Positions 1 to 8,451 of a stretch of DNA of 64,000 nt are shown here, piece by piece. The position numbers were made by a program, and so were the translations under genes. The notes under the pieces were generated by a model. It saw only the letters and a list, made by a program, of their open reading frames with translations, did not search any database and had not been told where the DNA came from. Source of the DNA: Pelagimonas sp. GTDB taxonomy: Bacteria > Pseudomonadota > Alphaproteobacteria > Rhodobacterales > Rhodobacteraceae. The stretch's first letter is position 1. Every line of letters starts with the position of its first letter. The DNA lies in the NCBI GenBank assembly GCA_025210265.1, contig JAOASD010000004.1, positions 310,001 through 374,000 on the forward strand, in the 5' to 3' direction.

Positions 1-137
1 GCTCTTCGATTTTTGCCACGGATCAGACCAAGGTGATGGATGGCCGGATGTGCCGTGTGCTGAGCTGGTATGACAATGAATGGGGCTTTTCCAACCGCAT
101 GGCGGATACGGCGGCGGCGATGGGCAGATTGATCTGA
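1..137 (+). CDS. gap: Glyceraldehyde-3-phosphate dehydrogenase, C-terminal end (partial)
   Basis: Only the last 44 codons are in the window; the 5' part lies to the left. The peptide contains [13 protein letters not shown], the hallmark C-terminal stretch of type I GAPDH, and ends ...[10 protein letters not shown] before a TGA. The family catalyses NAD(P)-dependent oxidation of glyceraldehyde-3-phosphate to 1,3-bisphosphoglycerate in the cytoplasm. The reading frame is the third frame from the window edge. No terminator is obvious before the following dus gene, which starts about 170 bp downstream. Confidence 0.9.
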   Translation, partial: SSIFATDQTKVMDGRMCRVLSWYDNEWGFSNRMADTAAAMGRLI

Positions 138-308
138 CACTCGGGTCTAAGGCGGGTCCAGGACTGGTCCAAGATGGGCCTCAAACAGGGGCGGGATCTG
201 CGCATCGCGCTGTTTGCGGCGGCAGGATGTGCTACACCAGCCCCTGCTCGAATCATGGCACAGACAGATGTGCCGCCCGAGCCTGCCAATCTGTGTGGAG
301 CTGCCGCC

Positions 309-1307
309 GTGAACACCAAACCGCAACGCGCCGCGCGCCTGTCCGTCGCCCCGATGATGGAATGGACCGACCGCCATTGCCGTTATTTCCATCGCCTGAT
401 CAGCCAGGGGGCGTTGCTGTATACGGAAATGGTGACGTCGCCGGCTTTGGTGCGGGGCGGGGCGCTGCATTTGCTGGATCACGATCCGGCAGAGCAGCCC
501 GTGGCCCTGCAGTTGGGCGGCTCTGACCCTGTTGAGCTGGCCCAGGCCGCGCGGATCGGGGCCGAGGCCGGGTATCGCGAAATCAACCTCAATTGCGGCT
601 GCCCGTCGGATCGGGTGCAATCCGGGGCTTTTGGTGCGGTGCTGATGAAATCGCCGCAGCTGGTGGTCGATTGCGTCAAGGCGATGCAGGATGCCTGCGA
701 CGCCGAAATCACCGTGAAATGCCGCATCGGTGTGGATGATCAGGATCCGCATGAGGTGCTGCCGGAATTTCTGTCCATTCTGGGGGCAAACCATTGCTCA
801 CGCATCACAATCCACGCGCGCAAAGCCTGGCTGCAAGGGCTGTCACCGAAAGAAAACCGCGAAGTGCCGCCACTGGACTATGATCTGGTGCAGCAGATGC
901 GCGGGCTGTTCCCCAATCTGCATTTGTCGGTCAATGGCGGAATCGAAAGCCTGGATCAGATCACGCAGTGGCTGGACTGCGGGCTGGATGGCGTGATGGT
1001 GGGCCGCGCTGCCTATCATCGCCCGTGGGACATTCTGTCAGGCGCGGATCAGGCGGTGTTTGGCCAGCCTGCGCGGGCGCAAAGCCGGGCCGATGTGGTT
1101 CATGCCATGCTGCCTTATATCGAAAATCACCTTGCTGGCGGGGGCCGCCTGCACCAGATTTCGCGCCATATGCTGGGCCTGTTCACAGGACAGCCCGGCG
1201 CGCGGCGCTGGCGTCAGATCCTGTCCACCGGCGCGACCCGTCCCGGTGCGGGTACCGAGCTGATGCTGGAGGCATTGAACGCCGTAACACAGGAGCAGGC
1301 CGCATGA
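309..1307 (+). CDS. dusA: tRNA-dihydrouridine synthase A
   Basis: FMN-dependent flavoenzyme that reduces specific uridines in the tRNA D-loop to dihydrouridine using NADPH. The N-terminal LSVAPMMEWTDRHCRYFHRL, the catalytic loop INLNCGCPSDRVQ (catalytic Cys about residue 98), VNGGI and the C-terminal RHMLGLFTGQPGARRWRQIL are DusA signatures. The open frame extends upstream to 174, but the extra residues are low-complexity and unlike the family. A GTG at 309 gives 332 residues, the normal DusA length, so it was preferred; an ATG at 255 is possible. The stop overlaps the next start by ATGA, which suggests translational coupling with the TauE/SafE gene. Confidence 0.9.
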   Translation: MNTKPQRAARLSVAPMMEWTDRHCRYFHRLISQGALLYTEMVTSPALVRGGALHLLDHDPAEQPVALQLGGSDPVELAQAARIGAEAGYREINLNCGCPSDRVQSGAFGAVLMKSPQLVVDCVKAMQDACDAEITVKCRIGVDDQDPHEVLPEFLSILGANHCSRITIHARKAWLQGLSPKENREVPPLDYDLVQQMRGLFPNLHLSVNGGIESLDQITQWLDCGLDGVMVGRAAYHRPWDILSGADQAVFGQPARAQSRADVVHAMLPYIENHLAGGGRLHQISRHMLGLFTGQPGARRWRQILSTGATRPGAGTELMLEALNAVTQEQAA

Positions 1308-2125
1308 GCTGGGACATCTCGTTGATCTTGCCGCTGCTGGCGCTGTTGATGCTGGCCTCGGGCTTTGCCGGGGTGCTGGCCGGGCTGTTCGGGGTTGGGG
1401 GCGGCATTGTGCTGGTCCCGGTGTTCTTCTTTGTCTTCAGCGGGTTGGGGCTGGATGGGCCGCAGCTGATGCAGATCTGTCTGGCGACCTCTTTGGCCTC
1501 GATCATCGTGACCTCGATCCGGTCGGTGCATTCGCATAACAAACGCGGCGCGGTTGATTGGCAGATCCTGCGGGGCTGGGCTCCAGGCATCGTGGTGGGC
1601 GCGGTGATCGGGATGCTGATCGCGGCACAGCTGCGCAGCGAAGCCCTGGCGGTGATCTTTGGCCTGCTGGCCGGGCTGGTCGGGCTGTACATGGCCTTTG
1701 GCAAGCCGGACTGGCGGCTGGGACAGGCCATGCCGACAGGCGTGACGCGCGCGGCGCTGTCGCCGCTGGTGGGCTTTTTGTCGGTGCTGATGGGGATCGG
1801 CGGGGGCAGCTTTGGTGTGCCGCTGATGACCCTGTTCAACACGCCGATGCACCGGGCGGTGGCGACGGCGGCGGGCTTTGGCCTGCTGATCGCGGTGCCC
1901 TCGGTTCTGGGCTTTCTGTTCCTGCCGGTCACAGGCGCGCCGCCGCTGACCATCGGCGCGGTCAACCTGCCGGCCTTTGCCATCGCGGTGTCGATGACGC
2001 TGATCACAACGCCCTGGGGGGTGAAGCTGGCCCATGCGCTGCCTGCCATGTTGCTGCGCCGCGCCTTTGCGGTGTTCATCCTGATCGTTGCAGCCAATAT
2101 GCTGCGCCTGGCGGTGTCGTCATGA
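1304..2125 (+). CDS. TauE/SafE family sulfite exporter-like permease
   Basis: Integral inner-membrane protein of 273 residues with about eight hydrophobic segments. The N-terminal glycine-rich FAGVLAGLFGVGGGIVLVPV and the internal repeat LVGFLSVLMGIGGGSFGVPL are the paired motifs of the TauE/SafE (DUF81) family. Members are associated with export of sulfite, sulfoacetate or other organic anions; the substrate here cannot be read from sequence. The ATG overlaps the dusA stop by four bases, and its own TGA overlaps the next ATG in the same way, so the three genes probably share one message. No transport partner is adjacent. Confidence 0.85.
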   Translation: MSWDISLILPLLALLMLASGFAGVLAGLFGVGGGIVLVPVFFFVFSGLGLDGPQLMQICLATSLASIIVTSIRSVHSHNKRGAVDWQILRGWAPGIVVGAVIGMLIAAQLRSEALAVIFGLLAGLVGLYMAFGKPDWRLGQAMPTGVTRAALSPLVGFLSVLMGIGGGSFGVPLMTLFNTPMHRAVATAAGFGLLIAVPSVLGFLFLPVTGAPPLTIGAVNLPAFAIAVSMTLITTPWGVKLAHALPAMLLRRAFAVFILIVAANMLRLAVSS

Positions 2126-2895
2126 CCGGGATCCGCGCGCAGGGCGCTGGCTGGACTGTGTTCGCCGAGGATGAGGCCCTGCGCCCCTGGCTGGCCGCCG
2201 CCCATGCCCATGGGCTGCGCGTGCTGGCCGATCCGCAAATGCGCGAGACCTGGCTGCAATGCGAAGGCACCTGGTTTGTCGGCGTCGATGCGCTGGACAA
2301 TGCGCCGGATGGCACGCTGGATGGGGTGGCATTGCGGGGCAGGGCGGTTGACGCGGTCTCCCCCCTGCTGCCGCTGCACCGCGCGCAGCTTTCGGTGACC
2401 TATCCCGGCTATCCCAGGCCGCGCGACGGTGAGGGCGAGGCCGCCTTTCGCTATCGCCGCAACCGCGATGCAGCCCATGTGGATGGCATCACCGTCGAAG
2501 GGCCAGAGCGCCGTCGCGTGGTGACCGAATTTCACGCTTATATCCTGGGCCTGCCGATCACTCAGGCCGACCCTGATGCGGCCCCGCTGGTGATCTGGGA
2601 TGGCAGCCACAAAATCATGGGCGCGGCCCTGCGCGACGCGCCTGAGGGCGCGGATGTGACCGAGATCTACCAGCAGGCCCGCCGCCGCTGTTTTGAGGAA
2701 TGCACCCGCATCGTGCTGCCTGCAAAACCGGGCGAAGCGATCCTGCTGCACCGTCATCTGCTGCATGGCATCACCCCCTGGGCCGAGGGCGCACAGGCCC
2801 CGCAGGAGGGCCGGATGATTGCCTATTTCAGACCGGAATTTCTGGGCGGCCATGCGGATTGGTGCCATGCTGAGTCGCCTCAATTCGCCCAATAA
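2122..2895 (+). CDS. Phytanoyl-CoA dioxygenase (PhyH)-like protein
   Basis: Predicted soluble 257-residue member of the Fe(II)/2-oxoglutarate dioxygenase superfamily. The facial triad is visible as H119-x-D121 in DAAHVDGI and a distal histidine in RHLLHGITP (about residue 215), followed by an arginine in RMIAYFRPEF that could bind 2-oxoglutarate. WDGSHKIM between them is typical of PhyH-like proteins. It overlaps the permease gene by four bases. The substrate is unknown; the family includes hydroxylases of fatty acyl-CoAs, ectoine and small molecules. Confidence 0.75.
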   Translation: MTGIRAQGAGWTVFAEDEALRPWLAAAHAHGLRVLADPQMRETWLQCEGTWFVGVDALDNAPDGTLDGVALRGRAVDAVSPLLPLHRAQLSVTYPGYPRPRDGEGEAAFRYRRNRDAAHVDGITVEGPERRRVVTEFHAYILGLPITQADPDAAPLVIWDGSHKIMGAALRDAPEGADVTEIYQQARRRCFEECTRIVLPAKPGEAILLHRHLLHGITPWAEGAQAPQEGRMIAYFRPEFLGGHADWCHAESPQFAQ

Positions 2896-3066
2896 GCGCG
2901 CGAATCACCCTTTGTTCGCGTAATGGTTTCTTTAGCAATATGGCAATCGCGTGAGGATTGCGGATCAATCCGGGCCAAGGCCTTGGATTGTTTCCGCTTC
3001 CTTTAACAATTGTCGAAAAAGCTTGGAAAATTGCAGGCAGCCCCTAATGGTTAACCGGTGTAACCC

Positions 3067-4269
3067 ATGGGGATTATTATGATCTGGCTACTTTCTTTGA
3101 TGCCGCTGCTGCTGATTGGCTCTTTTGTCGACTTTGGTGGCGACAGTGATGACGATGACGATTCTGACATGGGTGGTGAAACCCCCGAAACGCCGGACGG
3201 CCCCGGAACGGATGGGGATGACAATCTGACCCTGACGGATGCGGCTGAATCGGTTGACCTGGGCGGCGGCAATGACATGGCGGATGGCCAGGGCGGTGCG
3301 GACACGCTGAATGGTGGCGATGGCAATGACACGCTGCTGGGGGATTCTGGCCTGGACATGCTGTTTGGCGGTGAAGGCAATGACCAGCTGGGCGGTGGCT
3401 CGGCCGGGGATACGCTGGATGGCGGCAACGGCAATGACACGCTGAATGGCGATGGCGGCAATGACGAATTGCTGGGCCGCTTTGGCGATGATGTGCTGAA
3501 TGGCAATGCCGATAGTGACACGCTGAAAGGCGGCTGGGGTAACGACCTGCTGAATGGTGGTCTGGGCGAAGACCTGCTGCAGGGTGGCGAGGGTCTGGAC
3601 ACGCTGCTGGGCGGCTCGAACGAAGACGAACTGTTTGGTGATGGCGGTGCGGATACGCTTCAGGGTGCTGGCGGAGATGACCTGCTGGATGGCGGCACCG
3701 GGGATGACACCCTGGATGCGGGCGATGGCAATGACACGCTGCTGGGCGGTGCCGGTGCGGACAGCCTGCTGGGTGGCGAAGGCAATGACGGCCTGGACGG
3801 CGGTGCCGACAATGACCGGCTGTTTGGTGGCAATGGCAATGACATGCTGACCGGCGGCGAAGGCACGGATTACGCCGATGGCGGTGCGGGCAATGACACG
3901 CTGGCGGCGGAAACCATGCTGGGCGGCGCGGGCGCAGATGTGCTGAGCCTGTTTGGCGCGACCACCGCCACCGGCGGCGCGGATGCGGATGCCTTTACCT
4001 ACACCTATGACGCGTCGGCCAGTGCCGATGATACCGCAACGACGATCACCGATTTCGACACCGAAGGCGATGATGCGGATGTGCTGGTTGTGGAGATCCC
4101 CGCAGGGCTGACCCCGGCACCGACCGTGGGCATCACCACCGAAGGCGGCAATGCCGTGGTGCAACTGACCGTGGGCAGCACCGTGATCAACATGGCGACA
4201 ATCACCGGCGGTGCGGGCAGCTTCAGCCTGGCCAATATCCGCGTGGCCGAGGTCGCAGCGGCAAGCTAA
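3067..4269 (+). CDS. RTX calcium-binding protein with N-terminal membrane helix
   Basis: 400 residues. An N-terminal hydrophobic helix (about residues 5-20, [16 protein letters not shown]) precedes a very acidic stretch (DSDDDDDSD) and roughly fifteen glycine/aspartate nonapeptides of the GGxGxDxLx type between residues 70 and 290. The last 100 residues carry no RTX repeats and resemble the beta-sandwich C-terminus common in roseobacter calcium-binding proteins ([21 protein letters not shown]). It differs from the eight-member array at 39-57 kb: it has a membrane anchor or signal-like N-terminus and lacks the DFLL C-terminus. An ATG at 3079 is an alternative start. A strong terminator follows. 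Confidence 0.8.
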   Translation: MGIIMIWLLSLMPLLLIGSFVDFGGDSDDDDDSDMGGETPETPDGPGTDGDDNLTLTDAAESVDLGGGNDMADGQGGADTLNGGDGNDTLLGDSGLDMLFGGEGNDQLGGGSAGDTLDGGNGNDTLNGDGGNDELLGRFGDDVLNGNADSDTLKGGWGNDLLNGGLGEDLLQGGEGLDTLLGGSNEDELFGDGGADTLQGAGGDDLLDGGTGDDTLDAGDGNDTLLGGAGADSLLGGEGNDGLDGGADNDRLFGGNGNDMLTGGEGTDYADGGAGNDTLAAETMLGGAGADVLSLFGATTATGGADADAFTYTYDASASADDTATTITDFDTEGDDADVLVVEIPAGLTPAPTVGITTEGGNAVVQLTVGSTVINMATITGGAGSFSLANIRVAEVAAAS

Positions 4270-4308
4270 CCCCCCAAAGACACCTGACTTTGCCAGAGGT
4301 CAGGCCAG

Positions 4309-4341
4309 CCCCCAACACCCGCGCGGCGTTGGGGGTTTTTT
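4309..4341 (+). terminator. Rho-independent terminator after the RTX gene
   Basis: CCCCCAAC at 4309-4316 pairs with GTTGGGGG at 4328-4335, followed by six T residues. It lies 40 bp after the stop of the upstream RTX gene. Confidence 0.85.
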
Positions 4342-4411
4342 GATGTCTGATGTTGCGGGCCTGTCCGGGTGTGATGTCCTGTACGAGCCTAGCATTGGCA
4401 TAAACCGCACC

Positions 4412-4439
4412 AAAAAACGCGCCCCAAATCAGGGCGCGT
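4412..4439 (-). terminator. Terminator of the DUF1289/ruvX/ccmI cluster
   Basis: ACGCGCCC (4417-4424) pairs with GGGCGCGT (4432-4439). A run of A at 4412-4417 becomes the T tract on the minus strand. It lies just downstream of the DUF1289 gene. Confidence 0.75.
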
Positions 4440-4481
4440 GTTGGTCTGGCGGCAGGGGGCGGGCCTTTGGCTGGGGTAGGT

Positions 4482-4715
4482 TTAACGCCGTTTCAGCCGC
4501 GCGGCCCGGCCACCGCGCCGTTGCTGATGCTGGGTTTCGCGCTCGGGCAGTTTCAGCATGATGTCGCGCCGCGCCTCGGGCGTCATGCGGGACCAGTCGG
4601 TGATCTCGTCAATGCTGCGCAGGCAGCCGGTGCACAGCCGGGTTTCCGGGTGGATCACACAGATCTGCACACAGGGGCTTTCGATCTCGTTGCGGGTCCA
4701 GACGTCTTTGCTCAT
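4482..4715 (-). CDS. DUF1289 domain-containing protein
   Basis: A 77-residue protein with the compact cysteine motif SPCVQICVIHPETRLCTGCLRSIDEI typical of DUF1289, followed by the conserved W-x-x-M (DWSRMT). The four cysteines suggest metal or Fe-S binding, but no function is established. The ATG at 4715 was chosen over an in-frame GTG at 4748 because it starts MSKDVWTRNEIESPC, as in family members. It is the last gene of a minus-strand group after ccmI and ruvX. The C-terminal tail is basic (GGRAARLKRR). Confidence 0.85.
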   Translation of the reverse strand: MSKDVWTRNEIESPCVQICVIHPETRLCTGCLRSIDEITDWSRMTPEARRDIMLKLPERETQHQQRRGGRAARLKRR

Positions 4716-4748
4716 GCGTGCAGCATCCCTGTCCTGATCAATGGGCAC

Positions 4749-5225
4749 TTAGCTGGCCAGATGGCGCAGCCGATCCAGCGCCCCCTGCAGGATATACCCG
4801 GCCGCCACATGGTCGATGACCTCAGAGCGACGTTTTCTGCTCGTATCCGCCTCTAAAAGCGACTTTTCAGCGGCCACGGTCGACAGGCGCTCGTCCCAGA
4901 ATGTGATTTGCCCGTCCCAGCGCGCGGTCAGGTTGCGGGCAAACGCGCGGGTGGCCTGACAGCGCGGGCCTTCGCTGCCATCCATGTTGCGGGGCAGGCC
5001 CAGCACAATGCCGTGGATCTGTCGCTCGGCCAGGATCTGTTCCAGCGCCTCGGCATCCAGAGTGAATTTGCGCCGTTTGATCGTGGTGATCGGGGTGGCG
5101 ACACCGCGCAGCACATCCGACACGGCCACGCCGATGGTTTTGGTGCCCAGATCCAGCCCGGCCAGGGCGGTCATGGGGGGCAGGGCGGCGGCGAAATCTG
5201 CGATGTCTTCGTGAATGCGGGTCAT
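4749..5225 (-). CDS. ruvX: Putative pre-16S rRNA nuclease / Holliday junction resolvase homolog
   Basis: YqgF/RuvX family RNase H-fold protein of 158 residues. Motifs are LAGLDLGTKTIGVAVSD (first catalytic Asp), IVLGLPRNMDGSEG, FWDERLSTVAAEK and IDHVAAGYILQGALD (last Asp). The family is linked to maturation of the 5' end of 16S rRNA and is widely conserved. The ATG at 5225 overlaps the ccmI stop as ATGA, indicating coupling. The open frame extends further upstream, but that part overlaps ccmI and is not family-like. The N-terminal extension of about 20 residues before the first motif is a little long. Confidence 0.9.
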   Translation of the reverse strand: MTRIHEDIADFAAALPPMTALAGLDLGTKTIGVAVSDVLRGVATPITTIKRRKFTLDAEALEQILAERQIHGIVLGLPRNMDGSEGPRCQATRAFARNLTARWDGQITFWDERLSTVAAEKSLLEADTSRKRRSEVIDHVAAGYILQGALDRLRHLAS

Positions 5226-6475
5226 TGGGTCAATCCTGCACGGTCGGCGGCGGCGCGCAGCTGGGCCAGCGCCTCGGGCGCGTCGGCAAAGCGGAGCTGG
5301 GCTTCTTGCCAGATGGCCTGGGCCTGACTGGTGTCGCCCATCACGCCCAAGGCGCTGATCAGGCGGGCCCATTCTTCGGGTGGGCCGCCCTCAGAGGCCA
5401 GGCGTTCGGACAGGCGGCTGACCATGCCCTGCACCATCTCTGCGCGTTCTTGCGGGGTCATGTCAGCAGCGGCGGCAATGTCATCCGCGTCGGGGCCGAC
5501 GGAAGGGGCGAAGGGAGCGGCGGCGGCAGGGGCATCCGGCAGGGTGTAATTCTGGATCCCGGCCCGATAGGCCAGTTCCTCCATCTGGGCGCGGATCGGG
5601 GGCAGCCAGGGGGCCCCCGCGGCGCTGTCGCGGATCAGGCCATCCCACAGGCGAAAGGCCAGATCCGGGCGCCCTGTTTGCACCAGCATCAGCCCGTAAT
5701 AATAGCGCGCCACACCGTTTTTCGGCTCAAGCGACAGCACATGTTCCAGAACGGTCTGGGCCTCGGGCGAAACATACCCCCCTGCGGCCAGCACCATCAT
5801 ATCGGCCAGGTCGATATAATCCTGCAGCGCGACCGTGTCGCCCTTAAGCAGGATCAGCTGGTCGAGCGCGCGCCAGGCGGCGGCGAAATTTCCCAGCGCG
5901 GCCTCTGAACGGGCCAGCAGCACATAGCCCTGCTGGTCGTCGGGATTGTTCTGCACCGCCTGGCGCAGCTGTGCGACCAGCTGCAGATAATCCTCTGAGG
6001 CCTCTGCAGGGACGGAACTGGGCAGCCCTGCCTCTGCCGCGGCTTGCAGGGTGCGATCTGCGCGCATCTCATCGGCCTGCGCCTTGCGCGCCTCAAGCGG
6101 AAGATCCCCATAGCCGGGCTGTCCCAGCTGCAGATAGCCGGCATACCCGGCCCCCAGCAAAGCGGCGCTGATGGTCAGGGCGGCGATGGCATTGCCTGTG
6201 CGGCGCTGTGCCGGGGCGGTGCCCGCTGTCGCGCCCTGGGCTTTGGCATCGGCGGCCAGAATGCGGCGGGCGATTTCGGTGCGCAGGCGCTCGGCCTCGT
6301 CGGCGGGGATGATGCCGCGCTCTGCGTCGCGCTCGATTTCCTTCAGCTGATCACGATAGACCTGCAGGTCGAACTGTTCCGCAGGGCCGTCCGGTCCCTG
6401 GCCTCGCATCATTGCCCGTGCAAGAATGCCCGCCACGGCCAGTCCGATCACACCCGTCAAGATCCAGAATTGCAT
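5222..6475 (-). CDS. ccmI: c-type cytochrome biogenesis protein CcmI
   Basis: 417 residues. The N-terminus MQFWILTGVIGLAVAGILARAMM is a membrane helix, followed by the cytoplasmic CcmI-1 domain (FDLQVYRDQLKEIERDAERGIIPADEAERLRTEI is diagnostic), a second membrane helix near residue 100 and a periplasmic TPR-rich region (PDDQQGYVLLARSEAALGNFAAAWRAL...). CcmI delivers apocytochrome c to the CcmFH haem ligase. The start at 6475 gives the family N-terminus; upstream codons are not conserved. The stop overlaps ruvX. No other ccm genes are adjacent. Confidence 0.9.
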   Translation of the reverse strand: MQFWILTGVIGLAVAGILARAMMRGQGPDGPAEQFDLQVYRDQLKEIERDAERGIIPADEAERLRTEIARRILAADAKAQGATAGTAPAQRRTGNAIAALTISAALLGAGYAGYLQLGQPGYGDLPLEARKAQADEMRADRTLQAAAEAGLPSSVPAEASEDYLQLVAQLRQAVQNNPDDQQGYVLLARSEAALGNFAAAWRALDQLILLKGDTVALQDYIDLADMMVLAAGGYVSPEAQTVLEHVLSLEPKNGVARYYYGLMLVQTGRPDLAFRLWDGLIRDSAAGAPWLPPIRAQMEELAYRAGIQNYTLPDAPAAAAPFAPSVGPDADDIAAAADMTPQERAEMVQGMVSRLSERLASEGGPPEEWARLISALGVMGDTSQAQAIWQEAQLRFADAPEALAQLRAAADRAGLTQ

Positions 6476-6722
6476 CTGCCGCCCACTCCTATGCGTTCCT
6501 TTGCATCTATATCTGGATGCGCCCGGAAAAAAGGGCAAATGCCGGAACAGGCCGGGGATGTCGCAGGTCTGTGATTGGGGCGTCTGTGCCCGGAAAACCG
6601 TCACAAACCCCTTTGGCGACGCCCCATGTCGCAAGCAGCCGGTATTGTGACGGTTGCAGTCGGTGCTACAAAACCCAAAGAAACGCATAAAACCGTTCAT
6701 AGACCTTATCCGGAATCGCTCC

Positions 6723-7967
6723 ATGAAACGCTACTCTGTCTTTGCCGTGGCCCGAGAGGCCGCACGCTATCACACCGGATGGCAGCGCGCCTGGCGCAAG
6801 CCCGAGCCCAAGAAACGCTATGATGTCGTGATCATCGGGGCGGGTGGGCATGGCCTGGCCACCGCTTACTATCTTGGTAAGAATTTCGGCATCACCAATG
6901 TTGCCGTGATCGAAAAGGGCTGGCTGGGGGGCGGGAATACCGGCCGTAACACCACCATCATCCGCTCGAACTATCTGCAGGATCCGTCGGCGGCGATCTA
7001 TGAAAAGGCCCGCTCGCTCTATGAAACCATGAGCCAGGACCTGAACTACAACGTCATGTTCAGCCCGCGCGGCGTTCTGATGCTGGCCCAGACCGAGCAC
7101 GAAGTGCGCGGCTACAAGCGCACGGCGCACGCCAATGCGCTGCAGGGTGTGCCGACCGAGTTCGTCAGCCCCGCCAAGGTCAAAGAGATCGTGCCGATCA
7201 TCAACCTGGCAGGTCCGCGCTACCCGGTGCTGGGTGGCCTGTGGCAGGCGCGCGGCGGCACCGCCCGCCACGATGCCGTGGCCTGGGGCTATGCCCGCGC
7301 CTGTTCCGACATGGGCATGGACATCATCCAGAAATGCGAAGTCACCGGCATCCGTTCCGAGGGCGGCAAGGTGCGCGGCGTGACCACCACCAAAGGCGAG
7401 ATCGACTGCGACAAGCTGGGCATCGTCGTGGCGGGCCATTCCGGCGATCTGGCCGATATGGCGGGCTTCCGCCTGCCGATCGAATCCGTGCCGCTGCAGG
7501 CGCTGGTGTCCGAGCCGATCAAACCGGTGATGGATTGCGTTGTCATGGCCAACACCGTGCACGGCTATATGAGCCAGTCCGACAAGGGCGAAATGGTCAT
7601 CGGTGGCGGCACCGACGCCTATAACGGCTATACCCAGCGCGGGTCGTTCCACCATGTCGAAGAAACCGTGCGCGCCCTGGTCGAAACCTTCCCGATGGTG
7701 TCGCGCCTGAAGATGCTGCGCCAGTGGGGCGGGATCGTGGACGTGACCGGCGACCGCTCGCCGATCCTGTCCAAAACCCCGGTCGAGGGCATCTTTATCA
7801 ACTCTGGCTGGGGCACCGGTGGCTTCAAGGCCATTCCGGGGTCGGGCTGGGGCTTTGCCGAACTGATGGCCAAAGGCCATTCGCCGCTGACCGAAGAATT
7901 CGGCCTGAACCGGTTCACCGAAGGCCGCTTTATCGACGAAAGCGTTGCGGCAGGGGTGGCGCATTGA
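6723..7967 (+). CDS. soxB: Sarcosine oxidase, beta subunit
   Basis: FAD/FMN-binding beta subunit (414 residues) of heterotetrameric sarcosine oxidase. The dinucleotide fold is YDVVIIGAGGHGLATAYYL at residues 34-52, followed by the conserved GNTGRNTTIIRSNYL and a C-terminal GIFINSGWGTGGFKAIPGSGW. The complex oxidises sarcosine (and its imino intermediate with THF) to glycine, 5,10-methylene-THF and H2O2 in the cytoplasm, a step of glycine betaine/choline breakdown. It is the first gene of soxBDAG. The ATG at 6723 gives the standard MKRYSVFAVAREA start. Confidence 0.95.
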   Translation: MKRYSVFAVAREAARYHTGWQRAWRKPEPKKRYDVVIIGAGGHGLATAYYLGKNFGITNVAVIEKGWLGGGNTGRNTTIIRSNYLQDPSAAIYEKARSLYETMSQDLNYNVMFSPRGVLMLAQTEHEVRGYKRTAHANALQGVPTEFVSPAKVKEIVPIINLAGPRYPVLGGLWQARGGTARHDAVAWGYARACSDMGMDIIQKCEVTGIRSEGGKVRGVTTTKGEIDCDKLGIVVAGHSGDLADMAGFRLPIESVPLQALVSEPIKPVMDCVVMANTVHGYMSQSDKGEMVIGGGTDAYNGYTQRGSFHHVEETVRALVETFPMVSRLKMLRQWGGIVDVTGDRSPILSKTPVEGIFINSGWGTGGFKAIPGSGWGFAELMAKGHSPLTEEFGLNRFTEGRFIDESVAAGVAH

Positions 7968-8044
7968 TCGCCCCGTTTCTGTCCCCTTGTCTTGTGGCAT
8001 CGCCGGCTGGCGCTGCCTTCAACATCTTCCAGAAGGTCTAAACC

Positions 8045-8374
8045 ATGCTGACCCTCAAATGCCCCTGCTGCGGCGTGCAGGCCGATGAAACCGAACTGGC
8101 CGCGGGCGGCGAAGCGCATCTGAAACGCTTTGGCCCCGGTTCGTCCGATGCGGACTTTGAAACCTATCTGTTCACGCGTGAAAACCCCAAAGGGGTGCAC
8201 CTGGAACGCTGGCGTCATGCCTATGGCTGCGGAAAGTGGTTCCTGGCGGCGCGTGACACCGTGACCATGGAAGTCATCGGCACCTATTCAGCCCAGACCC
8301 TTGAACCCCCGCAAGAGATCAAGGACGCCATCACCGCCCGTCATCCGGGCTGGAGCTGGAGAGAGTTCTCGTGA
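8045..8374 (+). CDS. soxD: Sarcosine oxidase, delta subunit
   Basis: 109-residue delta subunit. The zinc-binding CPCCG near the N-terminus, the LERWRHAYGCGKWF core and the C-terminal PGWSW are family signatures. The subunit is structural and binds Zn(II), stabilising the alpha/beta/gamma assembly. It lies 77 bp after soxB with an AGAAGG ribosome-binding site and precedes soxA. Confidence 0.95.
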   Translation: MLTLKCPCCGVQADETELAAGGEAHLKRFGPGSSDADFETYLFTRENPKGVHLERWRHAYGCGKWFLAARDTVTMEVIGTYSAQTLEPPQEIKDAITARHPGWSWREFS

Positions 8375-8451
8375 TCGCCTCTGCCACCTCCTTTTCCGCC
8401 GAAGGCGCCCGCGCCTTTTCCCGCGACCCCTCCAGTTTCAGGGCCTGACAC

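Noticed and set aside
1183-2892. 569-residue minus-strand ORF over the permease and oxygenase
   Set aside because: Shadow of the coupled plus-strand genes, with R/P/Q-rich composition.
3088-4164. Long ORF on the minus strand opposite the RTX gene (358 aa)
   Set aside because: It is the mirror of GGxGxD repeats; composition (I/Q/R-rich repeats) is an artefact of the RTX DNA. The same applies to long plus-strand frames across the array at 39-57 kb.
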